A stretch of DNA of 64,000 bases from positions 62,001-126,000 of the forward strand of contig JBBRAM010000005.1 of the NCBI GenBank assembly GCA_038206765.1, read 5' to 3'. This DNA comes from UKL13-2 sp038206765. GTDB taxonomy: Bacteria > Pseudomonadota > Gammaproteobacteria > Burkholderiales > Usitatibacteraceae. The translations under genes and the position numbers were made by a program. Below, piece after piece: positions 1-7,553 of this stretch (the stretch's first letter is position 1; each line of letters begins with the position of its first letter). The notes under the pieces were generated by a model. The model was not told the origin of the DNA and searched no databases. It was given only the letters and a program-made list of their open reading frames with translations.

Positions 1-57
1 GTAGCGATGCTGACGCGATTGATGGGCCAGGAGAAGATTATTTTTGGGCGTAGCTGA
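1..57 (+). CDS. C-terminal end of an unidentified gene
   Basis: Frame 1 is open from the window edge and ends at a TGA at 55-57. It gives 18 residues ending EKIIFGRS. The fragment is too short to assign to a family. It could be the tail of a real upstream gene or an open stretch by chance. Confidence 0.3.
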   Translation, partial: VAMLTRLMGQEKIIFGRS

Positions 58-61
58 TTGC

Positions 62-104
62 TTTAATGGTGCTTTAAAGGTGCTTCAATGGTGCTTCAAT
101 GACG
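62..104. repeat. Tandem 11-bp repeat
   Basis: About 3.9 copies of an 11-bp unit close to TTYAATGGTGC follow one another directly after the partial gene. Copies differ by one or two bases. No function is visible. Confidence 0.7.
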
Positions 105-136
105 TTGAGTTGGGGCGGTCAGAAAGTCTTGGCTTG

Positions 137-190
137 CCCCGCCGCTGTTAGAGAAAAATCTTGAAACGCCGCGCCAGTGCTAGAGTTTGT
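137..190 (+). repeat. Dispersed CTAG-core element, copy A (double)
   Basis: Bases 160-188 contain the core CGCCAGTGCTAGAGTTT and are identical over 29 bases to 19746-19774. A more diverged half-copy (CCCCGCCGCTGTTAGAGA) lies immediately upstream at 137-154, so two units appear to be in tandem. AAAC and GTTT at the ends of the core are complementary. The element ends about 40 bases before the helix-hairpin-helix gene and could affect its 5' leader. Confidence 0.75.
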
Positions 191-229
191 GAATGTGCAG
201 CAATTCGCCAATGAATATTGAGAGGATTT

Positions 230-514
230 ATGAATCCCACCAAAGTTTCCCGCCAAAACCTAAAAAAACTAACTGATCTGCCGAACATCGGGACGGCCTG
301 CGCGGCAGATCTCCGCTTACTCGGGATTAACACGCCTACCGATCTCATTGGTCGTTCGCCATTCGAACTGTACAAACAGCTTTGCGATAAGACCGGTGTG
401 CGTCACGACCCTTGTATGATCGATGTCTTTATGTCGATCACGCGCTTCATGGACGGTGAGTCGCCGCGAGAATGGTGGGCGTATACCGCTGAGCGTAAGA
501 AGTTGTACAAATAG
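230..514 (+). CDS. Helix-hairpin-helix (Cdd1-like, 'pathogenicity locus') protein
   Basis: The 94-residue product has the motif LTDLPNIGTACAADLRLLGI near residues 13-32, a helix-hairpin-helix typical of non-specific DNA binding. It continues with a short helical tail containing ESPREWWAYTAERK. This pattern matches the small Cdd1/'mitomycin resistance' protein family (Pfam Cdd1), whose cellular role is not established. I chose the ATG at 230 because GAGAGG lies just before it; an in-frame TTG at 218 would add four residues. The gene stands alone between copy A of the dispersed repeat and alaS. Confidence 0.8.
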   Translation: MNPTKVSRQNLKKLTDLPNIGTACAADLRLLGINTPTDLIGRSPFELYKQLCDKTGVRHDPCMIDVFMSITRFMDGESPREWWAYTAERKKLYK

Positions 515-656
515 CCAATAAATTGACGGATAGCAGTATTCATCATCGCTACTGAGTTTTGCAGCGTGGCAGGGTAAAATACGAGGTTACGGGCGAAAAG
601 GCAGCTTCTAATTCCGCCTCCTAATTTTCAACTCAATAACCCAAACTGCACATCTC

Positions 657-3600
657 ATGAACGTCTCAGAAATCCGCCAAGCCTTTATCGATTTTTACGT
701 CTCTAAAGGCCACACCCACGTCGCCTCTTCATCCCTGGTGCCGCATGACGACCCGACGCTGCTGTTCACCAATGCGGGCATGAACCAGTTTAAAGATTGT
801 TTTTTAGGACTCGAAAAACGCAATTATGTTCGCGCTGTCTCCTCCCAGCGCTGCGTGCGGGCGGGCGGCAAACACAACGACCTGGAGAACGTCGGCTACA
901 CCGCCAGGCACCACACGTTTTTCGAGATGCTGGGCAACTTCAGTTTTGGCGATTACTTCAAACGCGACGCGATCAAATACGCTTGGGAGCTGCTCACGGT
1001 TGTTTATAAGTTGCCGTCTGAAAAATTGACAGTAACCGTCTATGCAGAAGACGACGAAGCCTACGATATTTGGGCAAACGAAATCGGCGTCCCGAAAGAG
1101 CGAATCATTCGTATTGGCGACAACAAGGGTGGCCGATATGCATCCGATAATTTCTGGATGATGGGCGATACGGGGCCATGCGGCCCGTGCAGCGAGTTGT
1201 TCTACGACCATGGCGCACATATTCCCGGCGGGCCTCCCGGATCACCCGGTGAAGACGGTGATCGCTTTATCGAAATCTGGAATTTGGTCTTCATGCAGTA
1301 CAACCGAGAAGTCAAAGACGGGCCGATGATCCCGCTGCCCAAGCCGTCGGTCGATACCGGCATGGGCTTGGAACGTTTGTCAGCGGTGTTGCAACATGTC
1401 CACGCCAATTATGAAATTGATTTATTCCAAGCGCTCATCAAGGGCGCGATGCGCGAAACAGGCTGCACTGATATTGAGTCCCCAAGCCTGCGCGTAATCG
1501 CTGATCACATTCGCGCCTGCGCGTTCCTCGTTTGCGATGGCGTGATTCCGGAGAGCGCAGGTCGTGGCTATGTGCTTCGCCGTATTGCACGCCGCGCCAT
1601 GCGCCACGGTTACAAGCTGGGTCAGAAGAGGCCGTTTTTCTATAAATTGGTGGATGATCTTGCTGCGGTGATGGGTGGCGCGTTTCCTGAAATTGTGGAA
1701 TCGAAAGAACGTGTCAAAGCGGTGTTGAAGCAGGAAGAAGAACGATTTGGTGAGACGCTTGAGCAAGGTATGACTCTGTTAGAGTCCGCGCTAACTCGGA
1801 CACATTTCTCTCGGTATTGGGCTGCCGACAAGTTCGGCGGATCTTACAGCACCACCTCAGATTCCTTTTGGGTTGGGGGGGTTGAAGTCCGGTTTGATTT
1901 GCCACCAATGTCGGTTGGTTCAGAAATTTTTGGCGTTCATATATTCGATTTAGCTGACCCGGCTGACGCGAACTATGCAGCACGAAATCAAAAAAATCTC
2001 GAAAGGCTAATCGATTTGAAAAATCGCGGTCTTCTTTTAGCCACTGACCCAACGCATTATGTGGCTGTTTTTGTGGGCTTAGGCAGCCAACAATTACCGT
2101 CCATCTTGGTAAATCAGATAACTGCATCCAGCTTTCCCTCATCACATTATGTTCTGACTGATGATGATCTGTCTAAGTTTAGTATTGTAGGCGGAGATGC
2201 TGCATTCAAGCTCTACGACACGTTCGGGTTCCCGGTCGATCTCACCGCCGACATCGGTCGTGAACGCGGCTTTGAAGTCGATATGGCAGGCTTTGAAGCA
2301 GCCATGGCGGTGCAGCAGCAGCGTTCACGCGGTGCGGGTAAATTCATTGCTAAAGGAACCGTTGTTTACGACGGCGCCAAAACCGATTTTAAAGGCTATG
2401 AAACATTAAGCGAAAGCGGCACCGTGCTTGCGTTGTATCGCGATGGGTCGAGCGTGAAGGAATTGAACGCCGGCGAATCAGGCGTTGTGGTGTTAGACAA
2501 AACGCCGTTCTACGCTGAATCCGGCGGGCAGGTGGGTGATGAGGGTGAGCTAACCAAAAACAACAATGCCAATGTTTGCCTCTCGTTATTTAATGTTAAC
2601 GACACACTGAAAATCCAAGTTGATGTATTCGGCCACTACGGTACGTTGGTAACTGGTGCCCTTGCGGTTGGCGACACCGTTGCTGCCAATGTTGATATGG
2701 TCCGTCGCGTTCGTGTGATGCGCCACCACTCGGTCACTCACATCATGCACAAAGCGCTGCGCGAGGTGCTGGGCACGCACGTGCAGCAAAAGGGCTCGCT
2801 GGTTGATGCAGATAAAACCCGTTTTGACTTTGCGCATAATTCGCCGGTTACATCTGCGGAAATCGCAAAAATTGAAGCTATTGTGAACGCAGAAATTTTG
2901 GCGAACGTGGCAACCAGTGCCAAGGTATTGCCACTTGAAGCCGCGCAAAAAACAGGCGCGATGATGCTGTTCGGCGAAAAATACGGCGATGAAGTTCGTG
3001 TGCTCGAGATTGGCACATCCAAAGAGCTTTGTGGCGGCACCCATGTGGTACGCACGGGTGATATCGGTTTGTTTAAGATCACCTCGGAAGGCGGCGTGGC
3101 GGCTGGCGTTCGGCGGGTTGAAGCCGTTGCCGGTTCGGTCGCGTTTGATTACGTCCAAGCTACCGAAAAGCAACTCGCCAGCGCTGCTGCTTTGCTCAAA
3201 TCCCAGCCGCAGGAAGTGGAAGCCAAAGTAGGTGCGCTGCTGGAAAACATTAAAGCGTTGGAAAAACAATTGGCCACGCTGAAGTCCAAAGCCGCCGCCT
3301 CGCAGGGTGATGATTTGCTCAATGAAGTCGTCGAGATAAATGGCGTAAAAGTCCTCGCCGCTAAGCTCGAAGGTGTTGATGCCAAAGGCTTGCGCGAGAC
3401 CATGGATCAAGTCAAAAATAAACTGAAATCAGGTGTGATTGTGTTGGCGGTGGTGGAAGGTGAAAAAGTCCAAATCGCGGCTGGTGTCACCGCCGATTTA
3501 ATTTCAAAATTCAAGGCGGGTGAAATTGTTAATCACGTCGCCCAACAAGTCGGCGGAAAAGGCGGCGGTAAGCCCGATATGGCAATGGCAGGCGGTACCA

Positions 3601-3662
3601 ACCCCGCCGGCATCGGCTTGGCATTGGCAAGCGTCGCTGCATTCATCAAGGAGAAAAGTTAA
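657..3662 (+). CDS. alaS: Alanyl-tRNA synthetase with a ~130-residue insert
   Basis: The protein charges tRNA-Ala with alanine in the cytoplasm and hydrolyses mischarged Ser/Gly-tRNA-Ala. The class II catalytic core fills the N-terminal third (AGGKHNDLENVG and RHHTFFEMLGNFSFGDYF belong to motif 2). The editing domain shows H691-SVT-H695 and C792-GGT-H796, its zinc and catalytic residues. The C-Ala domain ends with GGKGGGKPDMAMAGG. At 1001 residues it is about 125 longer than the usual 870-880. The excess is one block, roughly residues 378-511 (nt 1790-2189), between the helix GMTLLESAL and GGDAAFKLYDTFGFP, which are almost adjacent in typical AlaRS. The block is visibly more A/T-rich than its flanks and I do not recognise its fold. 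The frame is open throughout and all catalytic motifs are intact, so the enzyme is probably functional. The stop codon shares one base with the gmhA start. Confidence 0.97.
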   Translation: MNVSEIRQAFIDFYVSKGHTHVASSSLVPHDDPTLLFTNAGMNQFKDCFLGLEKRNYVRAVSSQRCVRAGGKHNDLENVGYTARHHTFFEMLGNFSFGDYFKRDAIKYAWELLTVVYKLPSEKLTVTVYAEDDEAYDIWANEIGVPKERIIRIGDNKGGRYASDNFWMMGDTGPCGPCSELFYDHGAHIPGGPPGSPGEDGDRFIEIWNLVFMQYNREVKDGPMIPLPKPSVDTGMGLERLSAVLQHVHANYEIDLFQALIKGAMRETGCTDIESPSLRVIADHIRACAFLVCDGVIPESAGRGYVLRRIARRAMRHGYKLGQKRPFFYKLVDDLAAVMGGAFPEIVESKERVKAVLKQEEERFGETLEQGMTLLESALTRTHFSRYWAADKFGGSYSTTSDSFWVGGVEVRFDLPPMSVGSEIFGVHIFDLADPADANYAARNQKNLERLIDLKNRGLLLATDPTHYVAVFVGLGSQQLPSILVNQITASSFPSSHYVLTDDDLSKFSIVGGDAAFKLYDTFGFPVDLTADIGRERGFEVDMAGFEAAMAVQQQRSRGAGKFIAKGTVVYDGAKTDFKGYETLSESGTVLALYRDGSSVKELNAGESGVVVLDKTPFYAESGGQVGDEGELTKNNNANVCLSLFNVNDTLKIQVDVFGHYGTLVTGALAVGDTVAANVDMVRRVRVMRHHSVTHIMHKALREVLGTHVQQKGSLVDADKTRFDFAHNSPVTSAEIAKIEAIVNAEILANVATSAKVLPLEAAQKTGAMMLFGEKYGDEVRVLEIGTSKELCGGTHVVRTGDIGLFKITSEGGVAAGVRRVEAVAGSVAFDYVQATEKQLASAAALLKSQPQEVEAKVGALLENIKALEKQLATLKSKAAASQGDDLLNEVVEINGVKVLAAKLEGVDAKGLRETMDQVKNKLKSGVIVLAVVEGEKVQIAAGVTADLISKFKAGEIVNHVAQQVGGKGGGKPDMAMAGGTNPAGIGLALASVAAFIKEKS

Positions 3663-4264
3663 TGTCTGCCGCACTGGATGTTGTTGTTCGCAACTTAAAA
3701 CAAGCCGAATCAGCGCTCGCCACGCTATTGGCATCGCCTGAAACACTAGGCCAGATCACGCGTTCGGCTGATTTGATCGCGGATTCATTCGCCCAAGGTG
3801 GCCGTGTTTTTTCGTGCGGCAATGGCGGCAGCATGTGTGACGCGATGCATTTTGCAGAAGAGCTGTCAGGCCGATATCGCAGTGACCGCAAGGCATTGCC
3901 CGCCGTTTCGATAAGCGACCCATCGCATATTTCTTGCGTGGGTAACGACTACGGCTACGACTTTATTTTCTCACGCTATCTAGAAGCCCATGCCCGCAAA
4001 GGCGATGTGCTGCTCGGCATCTCCACCAGCGGTAAAAGCGCCAACGTAATCAAGGCGGCACAATACGCGAAGCTGCACGGTATTCATGTTGTCACGCTCA
4101 CAGGTAAGGCCGACAGCGAATTGGGTGCGCTCGCAACCGTTGATGTGACCACACTTGGCACATCCGGTTTTGCAGACCGCGTCCAAGAGCTGCACATCAA
4201 GGTGATTCATATTTTGATCGAGCTGATTGAACGGCGGTTTTTCCCTGAAAACTACGCGGGCTAA
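3662..4264 (+). CDS. gmhA: Phosphoheptose isomerase (SIS domain)
   Basis: The 200-residue SIS-domain protein closely follows E. coli GmhA (192 residues). That enzyme converts sedoheptulose 7-phosphate to D-glycero-D-manno-heptose 7-phosphate, the first step of ADP-heptose synthesis for lipopolysaccharide core. The motif SCGNGGSMCDAMHFAEE contains the His and Glu that bind zinc in GmhA. VQELHIKVIH contains the Gln and His ligands. GISTSGKSANV binds the sugar phosphate. The usual His in GGSHCDAMHF is Met here. The ATG overlaps the alaS stop by one base, which suggests translational coupling. A DiaA-type SIS protein is the alternative, but the conserved zinc ligands favour GmhA. Confidence 0.88.
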   Translation: MSAALDVVVRNLKQAESALATLLASPETLGQITRSADLIADSFAQGGRVFSCGNGGSMCDAMHFAEELSGRYRSDRKALPAVSISDPSHISCVGNDYGYDFIFSRYLEAHARKGDVLLGISTSGKSANVIKAAQYAKLHGIHVVTLTGKADSELGALATVDVTTLGTSGFADRVQELHIKVIHILIELIERRFFPENYAG

Positions 4265-4269
4265 TTTGT

Positions 4270-4824
4270 ATGTTTAAGTTCTGCCCCCGCTGCGCCTCGC
4301 CGCTTCTTGATCGTGAACTCGTTGAAGATGGCGGCCCGACCGTGCGGCGCTTGTGCCTAGCCGATGCCTGCGGCTTTGTGCACTACGATAACCCCACGCC
4401 AGCCGTCGGGGTTTTGCTAGAGCAAGACGGTGAAATTATCATGGCACGCGGCGCAGGCTGGCCGGAAGGTTTCTTCGCGCTCATCACCGGATTTTTAGAG
4501 CGCAACGAAGACCCGATAAAGGGTGTGATTCGTGAAGTCAAAGAAGAAACCAATCTCGATGTGATCGAAACCAACATCATCGGCAACTATATTTTTGAGC
4601 GCAAAAACGAAGTGATGCTGTGCTATCACGCCATTGTTACCGGCGAAATCAAACTATCCGCCGAGCTCGCCGAAACCAAACGCTATAAACCCCACGAGCT
4701 GCGCCCTTGGCCGCGTGCAACTGGTTTTGCCGTCGCCGATTGGATGAAATCACGCGGGTTGGAAGTGAAGTTTGTAGATCGCCCATTAATCAACATCAAC
4801 GCCAACATGCAGCCGAAAACTTGA
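4270..4824 (+). CDS. NUDIX hydrolase with N-terminal zinc ribbon
   Basis: The 184-residue protein begins with a zinc ribbon (CPRC near residue 5, then two further Cys around residues 29-34). A Nudix fold follows. Its Nudix box starts at GFLERNEDPIKGVIREVKEE and keeps the metal-binding REVKEE core; the usual Gly after the EE pair is Asn. Family members hydrolyse nucleoside diphosphates linked to another group. The zinc ribbon and arrangement recall NudC-type NAD/RNA-cap pyrophosphatases, but the protein is shorter and the characteristic NudC tail is not evident, so the substrate is open. The gene starts six bases after gmhA and belongs to the alaS run. Confidence 0.85.
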   Translation: MFKFCPRCASPLLDRELVEDGGPTVRRLCLADACGFVHYDNPTPAVGVLLEQDGEIIMARGAGWPEGFFALITGFLERNEDPIKGVIREVKEETNLDVIETNIIGNYIFERKNEVMLCYHAIVTGEIKLSAELAETKRYKPHELRPWPRATGFAVADWMKSRGLEVKFVDRPLININANMQPKT

Positions 4825-4840
4825 GCAATTGCATAGAGAA

Positions 4841-5521
4841 ATGAATAAGCTTACCGCCTCAATTTTTTCATTTGTGTTTTTCTTAGTGGCGCTTTCAACC
4901 GAGCCGATTCAAGCGGAAGCGGCCGACGTTGCGCAGTTGCCGCAAATAGTTCCTGCGTCGCCCACCAGACGGGAATGGTCTGCACTAAAAGCCGAGCTGT
5001 TAAAAATGTTGGAGACCGACCAAAAGCATCGTGAGGCACTGGTTAAAGCAGACGAAGCAGCATGGGACAAGTTTTTGAAAAAGCAGCGACCTATCGATGC
5101 AAAAAATCAACTTCGTCTAGAAGAAATTATTTCTAAATTTGGTTGGCCGGGCGTTTCAAAGGTTGGGCGAAAAGGTGTTCTTACTGTTTTTCTGGTGATT
5201 CAACATGCGCCACTCACAATGATGAAACGGCACTTTTCGGCAGCGAGGGCAGCCATGGAAAATGGCGAGATGGAAAAGCCAAATTTTGCCCTACTCGATG
5301 ATCGTATACGAATGAATGAAGGACGCCCTCAGCTATATGGTTCCCAAATTCAGGTGGATCCGGAAACAGACAAGAGCATGATATGGAAAATTGAAGACGA
5401 GGCAAATGTAGACAAACGTCGCGCAAAAATGGGTTTGTCTCCAATGATTGAATACGCAAAAATTTTCGGCATAGATTATGTCGCAGTGAAACCTTCCGCT
5501 GATGAGGCAATGAAGCAATGA
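4841..5521 (+). CDS. Exported DUF6624-like protein
   Basis: An N-terminal signal peptide is clear: MNKLTASIFSFVFFLVALS followed by a likely cleavage near QAEA. The mature part contains RPQLYGSQI and NVDKRRAKMGLSPMIEYAK. These match the conserved end of the DUF6624 family, whose function is unknown. The ATG at 4841 with AGAGAA just upstream is preferred over an in-frame TTG at 4829, because it puts the basic n-region at the true N-terminus. The last bases overlap metC by four (ATGA), so the two are probably translated from one message. Confidence 0.75.
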   Translation: MNKLTASIFSFVFFLVALSTEPIQAEAADVAQLPQIVPASPTRREWSALKAELLKMLETDQKHREALVKADEAAWDKFLKKQRPIDAKNQLRLEEIISKFGWPGVSKVGRKGVLTVFLVIQHAPLTMMKRHFSAARAAMENGEMEKPNFALLDDRIRMNEGRPQLYGSQIQVDPETDKSMIWKIEDEANVDKRRAKMGLSPMIEYAKIFGIDYVAVKPSADEAMKQ

Positions 5522-6726
5522 CTAGTACTCGCAATATTAAACCCGAATCCATCGCCGCCCAAGCCCTAGGCTGGGTCGATGAAAAAACCAAAAGCGTAGT
5601 CGAGCCTATCTATACATCGACGACGTTTATTCGCGATCCGGACAATCAGTATCGCAATGGCCGCGTTTACGGGCGCGACCAAAACCCGACTTACGATCAG
5701 GCCGAAGCGGTGCTGACTGCACTCGAAGGCGGTCATGCATCGCTGTTGTTTGCATCCGGCATGGCCGCAGCCACAGCCGTGTTTCAGGCATTAATGCCTG
5801 GAGATCATGTGCTGGCGCCAAAAGTGATGTATTGGTCGTTGCGCAATTGGCTCAAAAACTTCGCGACACAATGGGGTTTGCAGATTGATTTTATTGACAT
5901 GGATTCCCCCGATGCAGTGCGCGCCGCCATCAAGCTTGGCAAGACCAAACTCATCTGGATTGAAACGCCCGCCAACCCGTTATGGACGATTACCGATATT
6001 GCACTAACCTGCAAAATCGCCCATGCTAATGGCGCTATTGTTGCGGTTGATTCGACGGTTGGTACGCCCGTCCTGTCGCAACCGCTGAAATTGGGCGCTG
6101 ATATCGTGATGCACGCCGCCACGAAATACCTGAACGGCCATTCTGACGTGATTGCAGGCACCTTGACGACCCGCGAAGACAACGCCTATTGGCAACGCGT
6201 CCGCACGATCCGCGCGCAGCTTGGTGGCGTGCTCGGGCCGTTTGAGGCGTTCCTGCTCACGCGTGGCATGCGCACGCTTTACCCGCGGGTGCGTACTGCA
6301 TGCGCGTCGGCACAAAAAATTGCTGAATATTTTGCAAGCCATGCGCTGGTGGCCGAGGTACTGTATCCAGGGCTCCCAGCATTCGCAGGTCATGCGGTGG
6401 CAGCCAAACAAATGACGGGCGGCTTTGGCGGCATGATGTCGATTAGAGTGAAGGGTTCAACGTCCGACGGTTCGTCCACAATCAATGGTGAAGCAGCTGC
6501 GATTGCTACCGCAGCACATGTCCAACTTTGGAAACGCGCCACTTCGCTAGGCGGGGTCGAGAGTTTGATCGAACACCGCGCCAGTGTTGAGGGTGCAGGC
6601 ACGCCAGCGCCGACAGATTTACTGCGTTTGTCGGTGGGGATTGAGGACGCCGGCGATTTAATTGCCGATCTGGAACAAGCACTAGTTATAGCCACAAAAG
6701 AAGCCACAAAAGAAGCAGCAAAATAA
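5518..6726 (+). CDS. metC: Cystathionine beta-lyase
   Basis: This Cys/Met-metabolism PLP enzyme of 402 residues would cleave cystathionine to homocysteine, pyruvate and ammonia in methionine synthesis. The sequence shows the substrate/PLP segment NGRVYGRDQNPTYDQAE, the phosphate-binding segment LLFASGMAA, and the Schiff-base lysine in HAATKYLNGHSDVIAG. ETPANPLW and the C-terminal LLRLSVGIED are typical of the family. The product ends with a low-complexity tail (ATKEATKEAAK) coded by a duplicated 12-bp unit at about 6692-6715. Cystathionine gamma-lyase or synthase activity cannot be excluded by eye, but the overall pattern is that of bacterial MetC. It overlaps the DUF6624 gene by four bases. 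Confidence 0.88.
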   Translation: MTSTRNIKPESIAAQALGWVDEKTKSVVEPIYTSTTFIRDPDNQYRNGRVYGRDQNPTYDQAEAVLTALEGGHASLLFASGMAAATAVFQALMPGDHVLAPKVMYWSLRNWLKNFATQWGLQIDFIDMDSPDAVRAAIKLGKTKLIWIETPANPLWTITDIALTCKIAHANGAIVAVDSTVGTPVLSQPLKLGADIVMHAATKYLNGHSDVIAGTLTTREDNAYWQRVRTIRAQLGGVLGPFEAFLLTRGMRTLYPRVRTACASAQKIAEYFASHALVAEVLYPGLPAFAGHAVAAKQMTGGFGGMMSIRVKGSTSDGSSTINGEAAAIATAAHVQLWKRATSLGGVESLIEHRASVEGAGTPAPTDLLRLSVGIEDAGDLIADLEQALVIATKEATKEAAK

Positions 6727-6762
6727 AGATCAACCGAAAATCAAGATGAACCGCAACAGAAA

Positions 6763-7470
6763 ATGACGACACCAAACACCACTCAACGCATCCAGCAATA
6801 TTGCGTTCGTGCAAACCTAGACGAACTGCTTATCCAAACACCAGTCATCGAAAAAGCGATTGCCGCATTTATTGTTGCCCTCGGCGACTTGCCACCCGGC
6901 TTTGCGGACGATGTTTTATACAGCTACAAAGTGCCGACCATGAGCGACGATGGCAGCTGCTCGTTGATCGATGAGCTAGCCGACGCGCCTTATGATCTTT
7001 CGCCTATTTTGGGTGGCCGCACCGAATCGAATAAACGCAAACTGCTATTGCTAAACCAAGTTGTCGAGCACGCTACGCAATTAACGGGTGCAGATTGGCT
7101 CGGTATTTATCAAGCCCGGAAAAATACGATGGCAAATCCAGTGTTGGTCAAACTTGCTTATCGTGGCCGCCCCAGCCGCGCTGAATTTCCATTGACTGCT
7201 GAATTTGCCACGCACAGTACCAACAGTACCGTTGGCTTGAGCGGCCACGGCAAGGTGATTGATGATGTCAGCGCATTCGTCGCCGAGGGCGGTGGTTTTT
7301 ATGTCTGCGACGACGCGGTGCAATCCGAGGCCTGCGTTCCGTTGTTTGACGAGGCCGGGAGCGTGATTGGCATTATCGACGGTGAAGCCGCGCCGAAAGC
7401 GTTTTTTAATGCGGATCGGATGAGCATCATCGTTGCGATGGCGTTGGTAGTGCCTGCGCTCTTGCCGTAG
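6763..7470 (+). CDS. GAF-domain protein
   Basis: The second half of this 235-residue protein (about residues 85-230) is a GAF domain ending YVCDDAVQSEACVPLFDEAGSVIGIIDGE. This resembles the strand that carries the catalytic Cys of free-methionine-(R)-sulfoxide reductase (fRMsr). Cys182 sits at that place, but the paired Cys motifs that fRMsr uses for regeneration are not visible, so reductase activity is doubtful. The first 80 residues are of no family I recognise. The gene lies 36 bases after metC, which fits a link to methionine chemistry but does not prove it. No membrane segment is present. Confidence 0.6.
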   Translation: MTTPNTTQRIQQYCVRANLDELLIQTPVIEKAIAAFIVALGDLPPGFADDVLYSYKVPTMSDDGSCSLIDELADAPYDLSPILGGRTESNKRKLLLLNQVVEHATQLTGADWLGIYQARKNTMANPVLVKLAYRGRPSRAEFPLTAEFATHSTNSTVGLSGHGKVIDDVSAFVAEGGGFYVCDDAVQSEACVPLFDEAGSVIGIIDGEAAPKAFFNADRMSIIVAMALVVPALLP

Positions 7471-7504
7471 CCGTAGACGCATCATATTGCCTAGGCCACC
7501 AGCC

Positions 7505-7534
7505 GCCAACGTTAACGCTAACGCCAACGCCAAC
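7505..7534. repeat. Hexanucleotide tandem repeat
   Basis: Five copies of GYYAAC (GCCAAC, GTTAAC, GCTAAC, GCCAAC, GCCAAC) lie in the 83-base gap before the photolyase-like gene, about 20 bases upstream of its start. Confidence 0.75.
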
Positions 7535-7553
7535 TTCCCAACGCAATACAAAT

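Noticed and set aside
1790..2189. Intein in alaS
   Set aside because: The insert lacks the terminal Cys/Ser and His-Asn splice residues and is shorter than typical inteins.
2586..3410. A 274-codon minus-strand frame opposite alaS
   Set aside because: It is an antisense shadow of the alaS editing and C-terminal region with no motif or ribosome-binding site.
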